This document shows, piece after piece, positions 11,301 through 22,000 of a stretch of 64,000 nt of DNA. The notes under the pieces are model-generated. The model saw only the letters and a list, made by a program, of their open reading frames with translations, made no database searches and was not told the DNA's origin. The stretch is from Pleodorina starrii (lineage: Eukaryota > Chlorophyta > Chlorophyceae > Chlamydomonadales > Volvocaceae). Where the stretch lies: positions 1,225,001-1,289,000 of the forward strand of contig BRXU01000027.1 of the NCBI GenBank assembly GCA_030267565.1. The letters are read 5' to 3'. How positions within the stretch are numbered: the first letter of the stretch is position 1; each line of letters starts with the position of its first letter. The translations under genes and the position numbers were made by a program.

Positions 11301-14300
11301 GTGGGGTAAAAAGAAAATATCGCAGCGGAGAAGGAGACGGCGTTAGCGGGGTGGGGTGGGGCCCAGTGTCCGGGGGTTGGAGGGAGGGTCAGGCGGGTGC
11401 CGCAACGTCAGCGTGTGTGTGTGGGGGAGGGGGAGGGGTCAATATGTTTTGGCTGGACCTGCGCCCCCCGGCGGCTATCTCTCATCGCCCTCCCCCACCT
11501 TCTTTATTGGCCTCTGCCCCCCATCCCCCCCACCCCCCCAACCCCCAACCCCCACCCCCCGGGGTTCCAGGTGGTTTGTGAGCCGCACGTGTACGGATCT
11601 GTCGCTGCTGCAAGGGGACGGAGCACTGGACATGCGCAGCATGGCACACATCTCGTACATGGTACGGCAGACCCCAGGCCCTACATGGCTGTACATGGCG
11701 CGGCGGTCCGTCTGTAGGGGGGGAGGCGGGGGGAGGGGGGCCGGGCAGGGGCCCGACGAACCAGCCTTCTCCCCGCCCTCGCCCCTCGGCCCCTGCCGGT
11801 TGCTGCGACCAGTACCAGTACCAGTACCAGTACCAACCGACTCGTTGCACTTAACGCCCACCCTCCCCCTCTCCCTCCCCCTCCTGGGCCCTGGGTCCGT
11901 TCGCCCGCGTCACCTCCTCCGTCCCTCCACTGTCGTACCTCCTTGACTTCCTGGTACTTAAAGCCTCACCCAATCCCCACCCCTCCCCTCCCTCCCCCCC
12001 CTCAGTGGAACACCCCCCACATGCGCTACAGTGTCGTGGTGGAGGCCGCCTCCACCTACGTAAAGCACCGGGACATGATCCAGCAACACGGCTCCGTACT
12101 GCTGTGCCGCAAACCCAAGGTGTCGGGCATGGTGCTGGGGAGGCTGGACGGGGCGGTGAGGGTCGACCGGTACGGCGGACCCAGCGGCGGCGGTGGCGGC
12201 GGCGGTGGCGGCGGCGGTGGTGGCGGTGTGGGTGGTCGGCCTCAGCTTCCTGTGGTTGAGCTGTTGGCGTGTGAGCTCAACTCGGGGCACATGCAGGGGG
12301 AGCTGGCGCAGATCGCTGCCGCCAGGGCGAGCGCCACCTCGGTGGGGATAGGCAGGTGGGTGGGGGGGGGTTGTGGGTGTGTTTGGGGGTGGGTGGGTTG
12401 GGTGTTTGGGGGTGGGTGGGTTGGGTGTTTGGGGGGTGGGTGGGTTTGTTTGGGTGTGGGAGGGGGAGATATTCATTGGGCAGGCGGATGAGGCGGATAA
12501 GAGGGCGCTGGAGGAAGGAAGGAAGGAAGGAAGGAATGTGGAGTTGGGTGGAAAGAGGGAATGGGGGCGCGAGCAGCCTGGCAGGTAACGCCCGCCCCCG
12601 CCAACTTGCCCTCCCCCCTCCCTCTCCCGCCATAACGCCCCGCCCCCATTGCCCTCTCGAATCTCACCCCCCCTCCCCCTTCCCCCCACCCCCCCCCGCA
12701 GGTACGTGTTCCGCTTCGAGGTGCTGTCCGGCCTCCTCACCGGCCCCACCGTCCTCAGACCCAAACTGCTGCCAGTCGCCGAGCTCCGGGCCCAACAAGC
12801 GGTGGCGCACCCCCCCACCCGACCCACCCGCCGCCGCTCCTCCCTGCTCCTACACCCGGACGATACCGCCAACGCCATCGCGGCGGCGGCGGGCTGGGGG
12901 GCGCTGGCCGGCGCATCAGGCGGTGGCGGTGGTGGAGGCGGTGGCGGCGGTGGTGCGCCCGCCATGTTCCCCTTTCCCACCCCCGGCAGCGGCAGTCTGA
13001 GTGAGAGCCAGTTGGCCTTCGCCGCGAGTCAGGGTCTGGACACGTTGATGTTGCGGCTGCATCTGTCCATGAGCGACCTCACAATGCACCATGTGGCCAA
13101 GGTGGTGGCGCTCAAGGCGCACCGCCCGCCAGTATGGGTGCGGGGACCGCAGGTGGGGGGTGTGGGGAGGGTTTGGGGGGGTGGGGGTGGAGGGGGTGGG
13201 GTGGGGGGGATGGTCCGGCGCTTGCTCACTTGCTTGCGGAGGGAAATGGGGGGATGGGGGGCGGGGTGTGTTGCAAAAAGTAGTGGGGCATGGGAGGGTG
13301 GGAGGGGGCCAGAGGGCGGACGCGGGCGGGGGGGGCTGGGTGAGTGGGTGGAGGACAGACGGGGGTTGGGCGGGAAGGGCAGGAGGGGAAGGGGTGGAGG
13401 GCGAGGCAAAGTGCGCTCCTGACCCCAGGGCAATGGACGTTCCCTCTCCTTCCCCGACCCCCCACCCCCACCCCCCACCCCCGCCCACACACACACACCC
13501 TCAGGACGGCCCCCAGCTGGTGGAGCTGCTGGTGGCCTCCGATGCGAATCTGGGCGGTGCGGCGGAGCGACTGGCGGCCAAGATGCCCTCATTCGCTCGG
13601 CAGCAGAAGCCCGGACAGAACATACTGGTGTTTGTACAGGTAGGGGAGGGGAGGGGAGGGGAGGGGAGGGGAGCCGGCGCGTGCGAGCGGGTGTGGGCGG
13701 GTGAGAGTGAGACGAGGCACGTTGCGGCTCGACACGACACGACCTGACACTACACGACCTGACACGACCTGACACGACACGACCCCTCACGGCCCGGCCC
13801 GGCACCCCACCTCTCCTGGTCGGCGCGTCAGGTCGCCGCCGAGCAGTAGGGGCAACACGACCGGCCGCTTGCGGGGCTCCGGGCACCCCGCGGCACTCCG
13901 TTGTGCCTTGCCCTGCCCTGCCCTGCCCGGTGCCCTCGCGCCCGCGCGTCTCCTCCCTAATGCCCCGCGACGTCTCGCGCCCTCCCGCGCACACATCGAC
14001 TTCCCCCCCCGGGCCCTGGTCCCCCGCCCCTCTCCCTTTGCTGCGGTGTCGTCCTTACCTCCCTCCCTCTCCCCCTCACCCCCCCTCACCCCCCCTCACC
14101 CCCCCTCACCCCCCCTCACCCCCCCTCACCCCCCCTCACCCCCCCTCACCCCGCCTCACCCCCCCTCACCCCCCCACACCACCCCACACCCCCCCACACC
14201 CCACCCCACCCCCCCTCACCCCCCCTCACCCCCCCTCACCCCCCCTCACCCCCCCTCACCTCAGGACAACAGCGTCAGCCTCACCGCCACCAATGTGGCT

Positions 14301-16914
14301 GCCGGCCTGGTCCGCCGCGAGAGGGGTGACCGCATCCACTTGCTCACGGTGGTGCCCTCTGAGGCGCAGCGGGGCGAGGGGGCGGCCCTCCTGGAGCGGC
14401 TGATGAAGGCATTCAGAACACATGTAGACGTGGTGACGCACGTCATGGTGGGGACTGGGAGGGGAGGTGGGATGGGGGGGGAGGTGGGGAGGTGAGGGCT
14501 GGGGGTGGGGTGGGGGATGGACAACCTTTGGCCGCATGCTCGTGGGTTGGTTTCTGGTTCGCCCCTGGTTGGTGTTGCCATCAGTCGGGGGTGCAAGGCA
14601 GCGAAAACGCAGCACAGCGCGGCGGGTGGGATGGGCAGGGGCATGGGCAGGGCGCCGCGCTTGAAGGGGTGGGGCGCTTCGGGGGTTGGGAGTATTAGGG
14701 GCCCTGGCCGAGGTGAAGGGACGCGTGCTGTGGGGCACTGGCGCTGGAGCGGGAGCGGGAGGTGGGACAGGGGGGCTGGCGGCTGGCGGGATGCGTTGGG
14801 GGGACGGAGGGAGGTGGGTGAGGTGTGGTGCCCCAAGGGGGGGGGGGGACGGCGCAGGGGCCTGCAGCCCAGTGGCACCGCCTCACACACAAACCCACAC
14901 CCACACACCCGCGTCACACCGCCCCCTCACAGAGCCAGGACGGCCGCGGTCTGCTCGAGTGCCTCTCCGACCTGGTGGCCCAGCAGCGCTGCGGACTGCT
15001 GGTGGTGGGCTCCACTTCCATCACCGCTGTGGCGGCAGTGGCACCGCGCAATGTGCCGCTGCTGCTGCCCGGCATGGCGGCCGGAGGAGGCGGTGGTGGA
15101 GGAGGGCGGGCGGGTGGTGGAGGAGGCGGTGGTGGAGGAAGGGCGGGTGGCGGCGGCGGCCTGGGGGCCGGCGGCGGCAGCTTCGGTGGTGGTGGCGGTG
15201 GTGGTGACGACTCGCCTTCTGAGCTGCTGCTCTCCTCCGTGGCTCTGTCCATCTTGCGAACCTTTTCTCTGCCGGTGGTGCTGGTGACTGCGAACACCCG
15301 GACATACCTCAAGGTAAGAGGGGTGGCGGGGTGGGGTCGGGGCGGGGCGTGTGGAGTGGGCGGCAATGGTGGGAGAGCGCCCCCAGCGGGCGACGTTTCT
15401 GCAGCTGCCTGGCGGCATGTGTCGGCATTTCGGTGTCTCCTCCTGGGGGGGGGGGCGCCGCTGGGCCACCGATCGCGCATCCCCCCCCCCCCGCCTCCGG
15501 CAACCCTCCCCCGCAACCTTCCCTCCCTCCTGCTGCTGTTGATCGGTGTGCCTCACCCGTCCCCCTACCCCCTCCCCGCACACACACACACTCTCAAACC
15601 TCCCACTCACCCACCCACCCAACTACACAGCGCCACTCGGACGCGGTGGCCAACGGCGGCCGCCCCGCCCGTCACCCGGTGGGCGGTGTGGGGGGCGCCA
15701 GCAGCGGGCGGCTGGCGGCCATGGCGGTGGTGGAGCGGCACAGTCGGCCCATGTTGCACCACCTCACACGATATCTGCTGGAGCCGTCGCTGAGGCAGGA
15801 CGCACTCACTCTCACACAGGTGGGTGTGGGGGGGGTGTGCGTGTGGGGGGTTGGTTGGTTGGTTGGTTGGTTGGTTATTCCCACACAAGGAGGGGGGCAC
15901 AGAGCAAGAGCAAAAGGGGAGGTTCGTTCCCTGTTGGAGAGAGTGGAGCGATTGGGCAAGGCTCCTCGGCAGATGATGCCCAACCCAACCACCCGCCCGC
16001 CCGCCCAGCGATACAGGAGCAGAAAGACGGGTGTGAAAGTGCGGCTGAGAGGTGTGGGGTTTGCTTTTGTCGAGGACTGATCCGCTGGGGGGGGGCTGGC
16101 TGCCCAGTAGCCCCAGAGCGCACCCACTCACGCCACGATGCTGTGCATGTGTGCGAGTAAACGCGACGGCGACGAGACCCAGGTGTGTGCGTGTGCGTTG
16201 TCATCCACCCATACACCGAGGCCGTCAAGTCTCCCCCCTGTCCCCGCCCCCGTCCCCGTCCCCCCGGGCACCCACCGCATGGGCGGCTGCCCCCACCCGC
16301 CACCCGCCCTCACCCCGCCACCCACCCACCCTCGCCCCTGCAGGTGCTGCCCCCCGGTCTGGCCCCCGGCAACGCCGGATACGACCCCGCCTCCATTCAG
16401 TGCGTCGCGCTCAAAACGTTGATGGCCAACTTTGAGGGCATCGCAGCGGGTAGGGCGTAGGGCGCTGGGGGCGGGAGGGAAAGAAGAGCCGAATACCGGA
16501 AGGCGCCCCTCGCTGCGGCTCTCGTCTTTTTCACCCTCCCTCCCTCCCTCACTCCCTTCAACTCCCTAATGCCTTACCCTCCCCTGTCCCTGTCCCTGTC
16601 GCTTCCGCTCCCGCTGCCGCTGTCGCTCACCCCGCCCCCTGCCTGCCTGCCCTCTCCGCCTGCCCGCAGCCAACGACTTCCACACGCCGTCCAAGCTCCT
16701 CATGCAGGGCGACTGGCACAACGCGCTGTGTGCCGCCGCTCGCGACCACGGCGCGCAGCTTCTGTCCCTGCAGCTGGCCCCCGGCTCCACCAAGTCACTG
16801 CCGCCGGCGCTGCTGCAGCTGATCCGCTCGGCGCCCTGCCCCGTGCTGGTGTACCCGGAGAAGGGGGTCGTGCCCGGGGCCTCGGAACTGCTGGGCAGGG
16901 AGGACGGAGAGTGA
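5398..16914 (+). CDS. Very large multi-domain protein with two C-terminal universal-stress-protein-like domains
   Basis: Nineteen exons as read: 5398-5509, 6156-6229, 6454-6675, 6883-7161, 7432-8335, 8612-9418, 9744-9925, 10294-10535, 10802-10937, 11171-11268, 11571-11661, 12006-12355, 12702-13152, 13505-13639, 14265-14447, 14933-15313, 15631-15819, 16344-16449, 16670-16914; 1,728 residues. The start (MGNGTSIHEQ) fits an N-myristoylation signal, and its exon phase matches the next exon, but this first exon is the least certain. Residues 60-230 look helical. A Gly/Ala/Pro-rich linker follows to about 700. Residues 800-1300 form an alpha/beta region vaguely like nucleotide-sugar pyrophosphorylases (PVILHISERQREAI, then GTGYSMLQ), without the usual catalytic signature. 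Residues about 1350-1545 and 1577-1715 each read as a USP/Rossmann-like fold (DRIHLLTVVP, CGLLVVGS, LPVVLVTANT; GAQLLSLQLAP, PCPVLVYPEK). Function unknown. The 3' end could instead splice at 16911 to a short exon at 17095. Confidence 0.68.
7243..7322. repeat. CTGGG pentanucleotide microsatellite in an intron
   Basis: Sixteen uninterrupted CTGGG units in intron 7162-7431 of the USP-domain gene. Confidence 0.95.
9501..9540. repeat. Perfect 17-bp inverted repeat (hairpin) inside an intron
   Basis: Arms 9501-9517 (TAATGCCCTCTTTCCCC) and 9524-9540 are exact reverse complements, separated by the 6-nt loop TTCTGG. It lies in intron 9419-9743 of the USP-domain gene. It could be a small foldback element or a structured intron RNA; no target-site duplication is obvious. 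Confidence 0.9.
11307..11348 (+). repeat. Dispersed short intronic element, copy A
   Basis: An A-rich leader runs into CGCAGCGGAG, a purine stretch and ACGGCGTTAGCG. The last 28 nt match copy B (23959-23986) at 25 of 28 positions. It lies in intron 11269-11570 of the USP-domain gene, in the gene's sense orientation. Confidence 0.7.
14071..14260. repeat. Pyrimidine-rich 10-bp tandem repeat in an intron
   Basis: Units of CCCCCTCACC repeat for about 190 bp, interrupted by a CACACC-rich stretch near 14180-14210. They end directly at the acceptor used for the exon starting at 14265, so the tract acts as, or replaces, the polypyrimidine tract. Confidence 0.9.
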
Positions 16915-17971
16915 GCGAGCGAGTGGGTGGGTGGGTGGGTGAGTTAGTGCAGGGAGGTTGGGGGGGAGGAGAGGAGGTGGTGTCCGCTCTTGCGTTGGCG
17001 GCGGTGTGTGTCGGGGGTGGGGGAGGGGGGGAGGACACGCGGCGGCGGCAGGGCACGCACGATGACCCATCATGGTGCTTTCACTTGCTGCAGGCAGCTG
17101 TGTTATTTTGAGTTTCGTTTTCGGAGCAGCTGTTGCCGCTTTTTTTATAAGATTTTGTTTGGGTGAAGGGCCCCCCGCGGGTGTCGATAATGAGGCGGGT
17201 GGGGGGCGGAGGGCGGAGGGTGGGGTGCCGGGTTGGAAATGCGGGCGTGCGCGATGACCCGATGACTCGTATGTACGCATGCACGCTCGCTCTCGTCTTC
17301 TGCGCACAACACACGTTTCCAGTTACGGACTGGTGGAGGGGGAGGCGCCGGACGGAATGCGGGGGCGGGGGCGGGGGGTTGCGTGAGGGCGGTGCCGCAC
17401 TGCACCGCACTGCACATTGCGAGAATGTGCCGAGACCTCCAAACCTCCGTGACCCCCAAACCTCCGTGACCCCAAGCCTCAGGACCACGGCTGAGTGCAG
17501 CGAAGTGCGCAACGAACGAAAGAGGTGCACATGGAAGGGCAGCAAGGTGATCGAAGCCCCGGGTGTGTGTTTTCTCATGCCTGCCTGCCAGCCCTCCCAC
17601 ACCGCCATTTTGTTTTGCACGTGTACGTGTATGTATTGCACCGTTTACCGTCTTGCAGCGTTGTTGGCCTTCTGGCCTTCTGGCTGACCTTCGGATTCGG
17701 TTGGGGACAGGGCATACGAGGCAGGTTGGCTACATGGCTGGACGGACGTGGCGACGTTTCTCTTTGCGGCGGCGGCACACGCCCGGGTGCCATATATACG
17801 CAGTCGCGGCGACGCGGTGCTCGTTCTTAAAAAGTCCCCTCGTGGGGGGCCGTTGTGGTGCATACAATGAGTGCCTTTCGGGGCATTCGGTGCTGTACTG
17901 CTGTTGGGCCGTCCGTGCGCTGAACATGACAGCACTCATCTCCTTGACGTGACTCTCGCTGAACGCATCGG

Positions 17972-18123
17972 GAGGTTCCGGCGCCACACACCCAAATATG
18001 TCCCGGCGCCATTTAACCGATGTGTGTAAAGTGTGGTTTCGCATCGTGAGGACGGGAGCGTGTCGTCCCGAGGTTCCGGCGCCACTTGAACGCGTGTGTG
18101 TGTGTAAGTAGTGTGGTTTCGCA
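17972..18123 (+). repeat. Imperfect duplication carrying a TGTAA signal in each copy
   Basis: Copy 1 (17972-18043) and copy 2 (18070-18123) both begin GAGGTTCCGGCGCCAC and both end GTGTGGTTTCGCA. Each has a GT-rich middle with TGTAA (18025 and 18103). Copy 1 is longer. The position fits alternative poly(A) sites of the upstream gene. Confidence 0.75.
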
Positions 18124-18533
18124 GATGGACTTCAAACTGATGTTGTTACAGGGGCCTGCAGACCTTCCGCACAGTCGTTACGAGATGTGGAGCCAGCGGA
18201 CCAACGGACCCACAGCAGCCGGCCGTGGATTGCACAGCGGATACGACCCACCCACCCACCGGGGGGGGGGGGGGGAAAGGCAGAAGTCCAATCAGACCCA
18301 GACAGCATGAGCCACACACAGAGCCGCAGGGCAGCCGCAGAGGAAGCCGCGACCCGACCCGGGGGGCATTGGGCCATGCAGCTTCCCACCCCACCCGGCG
18401 ACGGACCCCGGACCCGGCCACCAAAAAATGTTCACACCGCTTTCGATCTGTGCGATTACTAACGACAGTGTGTGGCTGTAAGGATGCGGGCGGAAGCGCT
18501 TCTCCTTACACGTGCCATGCTATGTGTATGCGG

Positions 18534-18590
18534 CACACTTGCGCGGCTGTCAGTGCTCTTTGTAAGAGCACTGACAGCCGCGCAAGTGTG
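18534..18590. repeat. Perfect 26-bp inverted repeat (hairpin) with 5-nt loop
   Basis: Arms 18534-18559 and 18565-18590 are exact reverse complements; the left arm starts CACACTTGCGCGGCTG. The loop 18560-18564 is TTGTA, which with the next base forms the plus-strand poly(A) signal TGTAA (18561-18565). It lies between two convergent genes. Possible readings: structured 3' UTR or termination element, small-RNA precursor, or a foldback element. Confidence 0.93.
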
Positions 18591-19093
18591 GATAGCGTCA
18601 TCCTGAGATAAAAAGTCGCTCGCGCGACGACTCCTGCAGAACCCGGTTCACGATACGGAGCGACGGCTCCCAACTACATTTCCCCCAACTACCGGTATCT
18701 CGCCCCGCCATCAGAGATCAGACCCACGTGCTGTCCACGCCCCTTCAACTCCCGCGCACCCGCCTCCTGCAGACCCCGATTGCTGACTGACGCATCGGCC
18801 AACTTGCCCAACCCCCCATGTTGCTAGCAACGTCACACACACACATGGGGAGAGGCAGATGAGACCCCATTGGAATTGGAATCTGTTCCCATCCCCCCAC
18901 CATCTATCGCACCACCTCAGGACCTCCGCTCCGGGCTTGTCCACCCTTCCCCTTCGCTCACACACACGAACGCAGCCGCGTGCTGCACACACAAACACAC
19001 ACACCACGCACTTCCAAATCAAACGCTGCCACCCTATCTAGACCGTTTCTCCCTAATATGGCAACCCAGCCCGGCTCCACGCGGACCCACACA

Positions 19094-22000
19094 TCACCGC
19101 GCTCCGGTCGCCGCCGCCGCCGCCGCCGGTGACGCTGCAGCCCCCGGCCCCAACCGCGCTGCCGGCGACATCACCCCCGCCGCCGGCGACGTCACCCCCG
19201 CAACCGGCGCCGCGGCGGGCAGCTGCGGCAGCTCCGCCAGACAGTCCGCGGGCAGCCGCTGCACCCAGCCCTTGTGCCGCAGCAGTCTCAGCATGTCCTC
19301 CAGCAGCGGTATGGAGCCCAGTGTGGCGGCAGAGCCCACCAACACCAGCTTGGTGCGCGACCGAGTGATGGCCACATTGAGCCGCTGCCAGTCCGCCAGC
19401 AGCCGCCCGGCACTGCGGGAGGCGTTGCAGCGCACGAAGGACAGCAGGATGGCGGCCTTGTCGCGACCCTGGTACTTGTCCACAGTAAGCACCTCCACGG
19501 ACCCGCCGCAGACCCCGGCCCCGCACCCGCCGCCTTCGGCGGCGGCGGGCGGCGGCTCCGCCGCCGCCAGCCCCGCCAGCGCCTGCTGCAGCGCCGCCAC
19601 TTGGGCCTTGTACGGCGACGCGACGCCGATTTCGCTCGGCGGCAGGCCCCCCGCCACCAGCGCGCATGCGACGGCGTGCACCAGGCCCACCTCCCCCCGG
19701 TTGACCATGCCCTCCTGGAGCGCCACCTCCCGACAACCCGCCGCGCCGTCCGTGTCCAGAAACACCACCCGGCACTCGGGCCGCAGCAGCGCCAGCAGCC
19801 AGCCGGGGAGCGCCAGGCCGCGAGGCCAACACGACGCGGTCGCGGTGGTGGTGGAGGGGGAGGTGGAGGTAGAGGGGGGCCGTGGAGGCGAGATCGAGGC
19901 CCGGGAGGAGGCAGTGCCGTACTGCGCGAGGGCGGCGAGGTACGGCAGGTGCAGCGCGGCGCCTGCGACGGCGTCGTTGCCACAGAGCATGCGGCCGTTG
20001 TAGACGAGGCTGTTGCTGAGGGCCATGATGTCGGCGGCCATGCGGTACTGGCTGCGAAGGGTGACCACGGCCTGTGCCGCAGACAGACAGACAGGGGGGT
20101 GGGTGGGCGGGTGGGCAGATATGCAGGCGGACGGTGGGTGGGTCGGACAGCAGGCAGCGCCACGGGGAGAAGGGAAGGGGAGAAGCACACACACACGTGT
20201 CAGCAGAGCACACGAGCAGCCCCCCCGTTCATGCGCTGTCCACACACCGCCGAATCAGCCGTCGGCGCAAGCACGAGGCCTCCACGACCTGCGGTGGCGA
20301 GAGCACAGGTGGCATAGGCGCCAGACGCTCCACATACCCCATACAGGTGCTGCGGTGCGACCCGAACCGAACCCATCCCCAAACAAGCTGCAGTCCGGAA
20401 GCCGGGCTGGAATGCGGGGTAGGGTAGGGTAGGGTAGGGGCGGAGTGGTGGCAGAGTGAGGGCCTCGGCGCGGCTGCGCCATTCATCGCACCCGCACCGC
20501 ACCCCACCGGAGCTCGGACCCTGGGCTGCATCCGCCCCCCCAGCCCCTACCCAACCCACCTGCGGGTGCGCCTCAGACAGGCGGCGGAAGAGGCTGACCC
20601 CCAGTCCTCCCTGCGCCGCCTCCCTGCTCACCACCAGCGGACTGAGCTGGTAGTGGTCGCCCACCAGCAGGAAGGAGCGGGCCAGCGCCAGGGCCCCCAG
20701 GGAGGCGGGCAGGGTCACCTGGCTGGCCTCATCCAGGATACACACTCCGAATGTGCGGCCAGCCAGCAGAGGGTGGTGCACGGACAGGCAGGTGCAGCCC
20801 ACCTGGGGGTGTGTGTGGGGGGGGGGGCCGGGGGGGGGACAAGGGCGTGCGTGCGTGTGTTTGGGGAGGGGAGACAGAGGAAGGAGGAGGTGCAGAGGAG
20901 CGGGACAAGTCGGCGGTACCGGCGGTACGTTGGGAAGGGCGCAGCCCGAGGGGACGGCGGGCACGCGCGCGCAGACGCAAGCTGCTGCGATGCACCACCT
21001 CCACCACAGCACCACCACCAGCACCACTACATGGGTGGATGGGGGCAATGGGTGGATTGACCCACCGCGTCCCACCGCTGGCTGGGCAGAGCGAACAAGC
21101 TGGGTCGTGTCTGCTACTGCGTGCAGCAGCTACCGTACACAGCAGCATTCCCGGGTACAAGCCACGAAAGCCCTGCACTGGTGGTCCTCGCGTCGCTTGC
21201 TGGTGTCGCTTCGCTTCGCATCCTGCCGTGTGTCCACCCACCACGTTGACTCGGCCCATCAGCTCATGCAGCCCCGCCACGGAGGTGTCCGGGTGCACAG
21301 AGCCGCCCGGCATGTGGGGCCGCACCGCGGGGTGCACCGACTGCGCCGAGCCCAGCCGCACAAACGACACGGGGGTGCCCATGAGCTTGAGCAGGATGTT
21401 GTCCACGGCGCTGTTGGTGTACGACGCCACCAGGATGCTCGTCCGAGTCTCAACCAGGGCCTGGAGAGCGCCCGGCGAGGAGGGGAGCCGGGAGGGAGGG
21501 AGGGGCGGGAAGGAGGGGAGGGGAGGGGAGGGGTACAGCCGCAGCAGCAGCAGCCGTGTTATCAACACAGGGAGAGCTGGGAGAGGTGATGGTGGTGGTG
21601 TGTGTGTGGTGGGGCGGCGGTGGTGGTGTGTGGTGTGTGTGTGTGTGGTGGGGGAACGAATCTTGGGGTTTCTCGGCAGTGTAAGAAGGGCCTGGTGGGG
21701 GCCTGGTGGTGGTCGGGCGGCCCTACCCGGATGATGTGCACGATGGTGGTGGTCTTTCCGGTTCCCGGCATGCCCAGCAGCAGTGCATAGTCCTGCATGG
21801 CCAGCACCCGCTGCACCGCCTCCAGCTGCTCGCCATTCATGCGGCAGGCGGCCTCACGCAGGTAGGCGTTGGACTGCAGCTGCTGGCTGCTGGCGGAGGA
21901 GGCGGAGGAGGCTGCGGGGTGGGGGGAGGGGGGGGGTGGGGGGCACATCACAGCATATCACATACGGGGAGCCACATCCGGTCAGAGCCGACACAGGCCA

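Larger units (their letters stand above)
16915..19093. other. Intergenic region between convergent genes
   Basis: Holds the 3' UTRs of the USP-domain gene (+) and DNA2 (-). TGTAA occurs on the plus strand at 18025-18029, 18103-18107, 18477-18481 and 18561-18565. On the minus strand it lies at 18506-18510, usable by DNA2. A duplicated segment (17972-18123) and a long hairpin (18534-18590) are listed separately. No coding region is supported. Confidence 0.6.

Noticed and set aside
20418..20440. GGGTA repeats as a telomere remnant
   Set aside because: Only about four short units lacking the T-run of chlamydomonad telomeres; ordinary microsatellite in a DNA2 intron.
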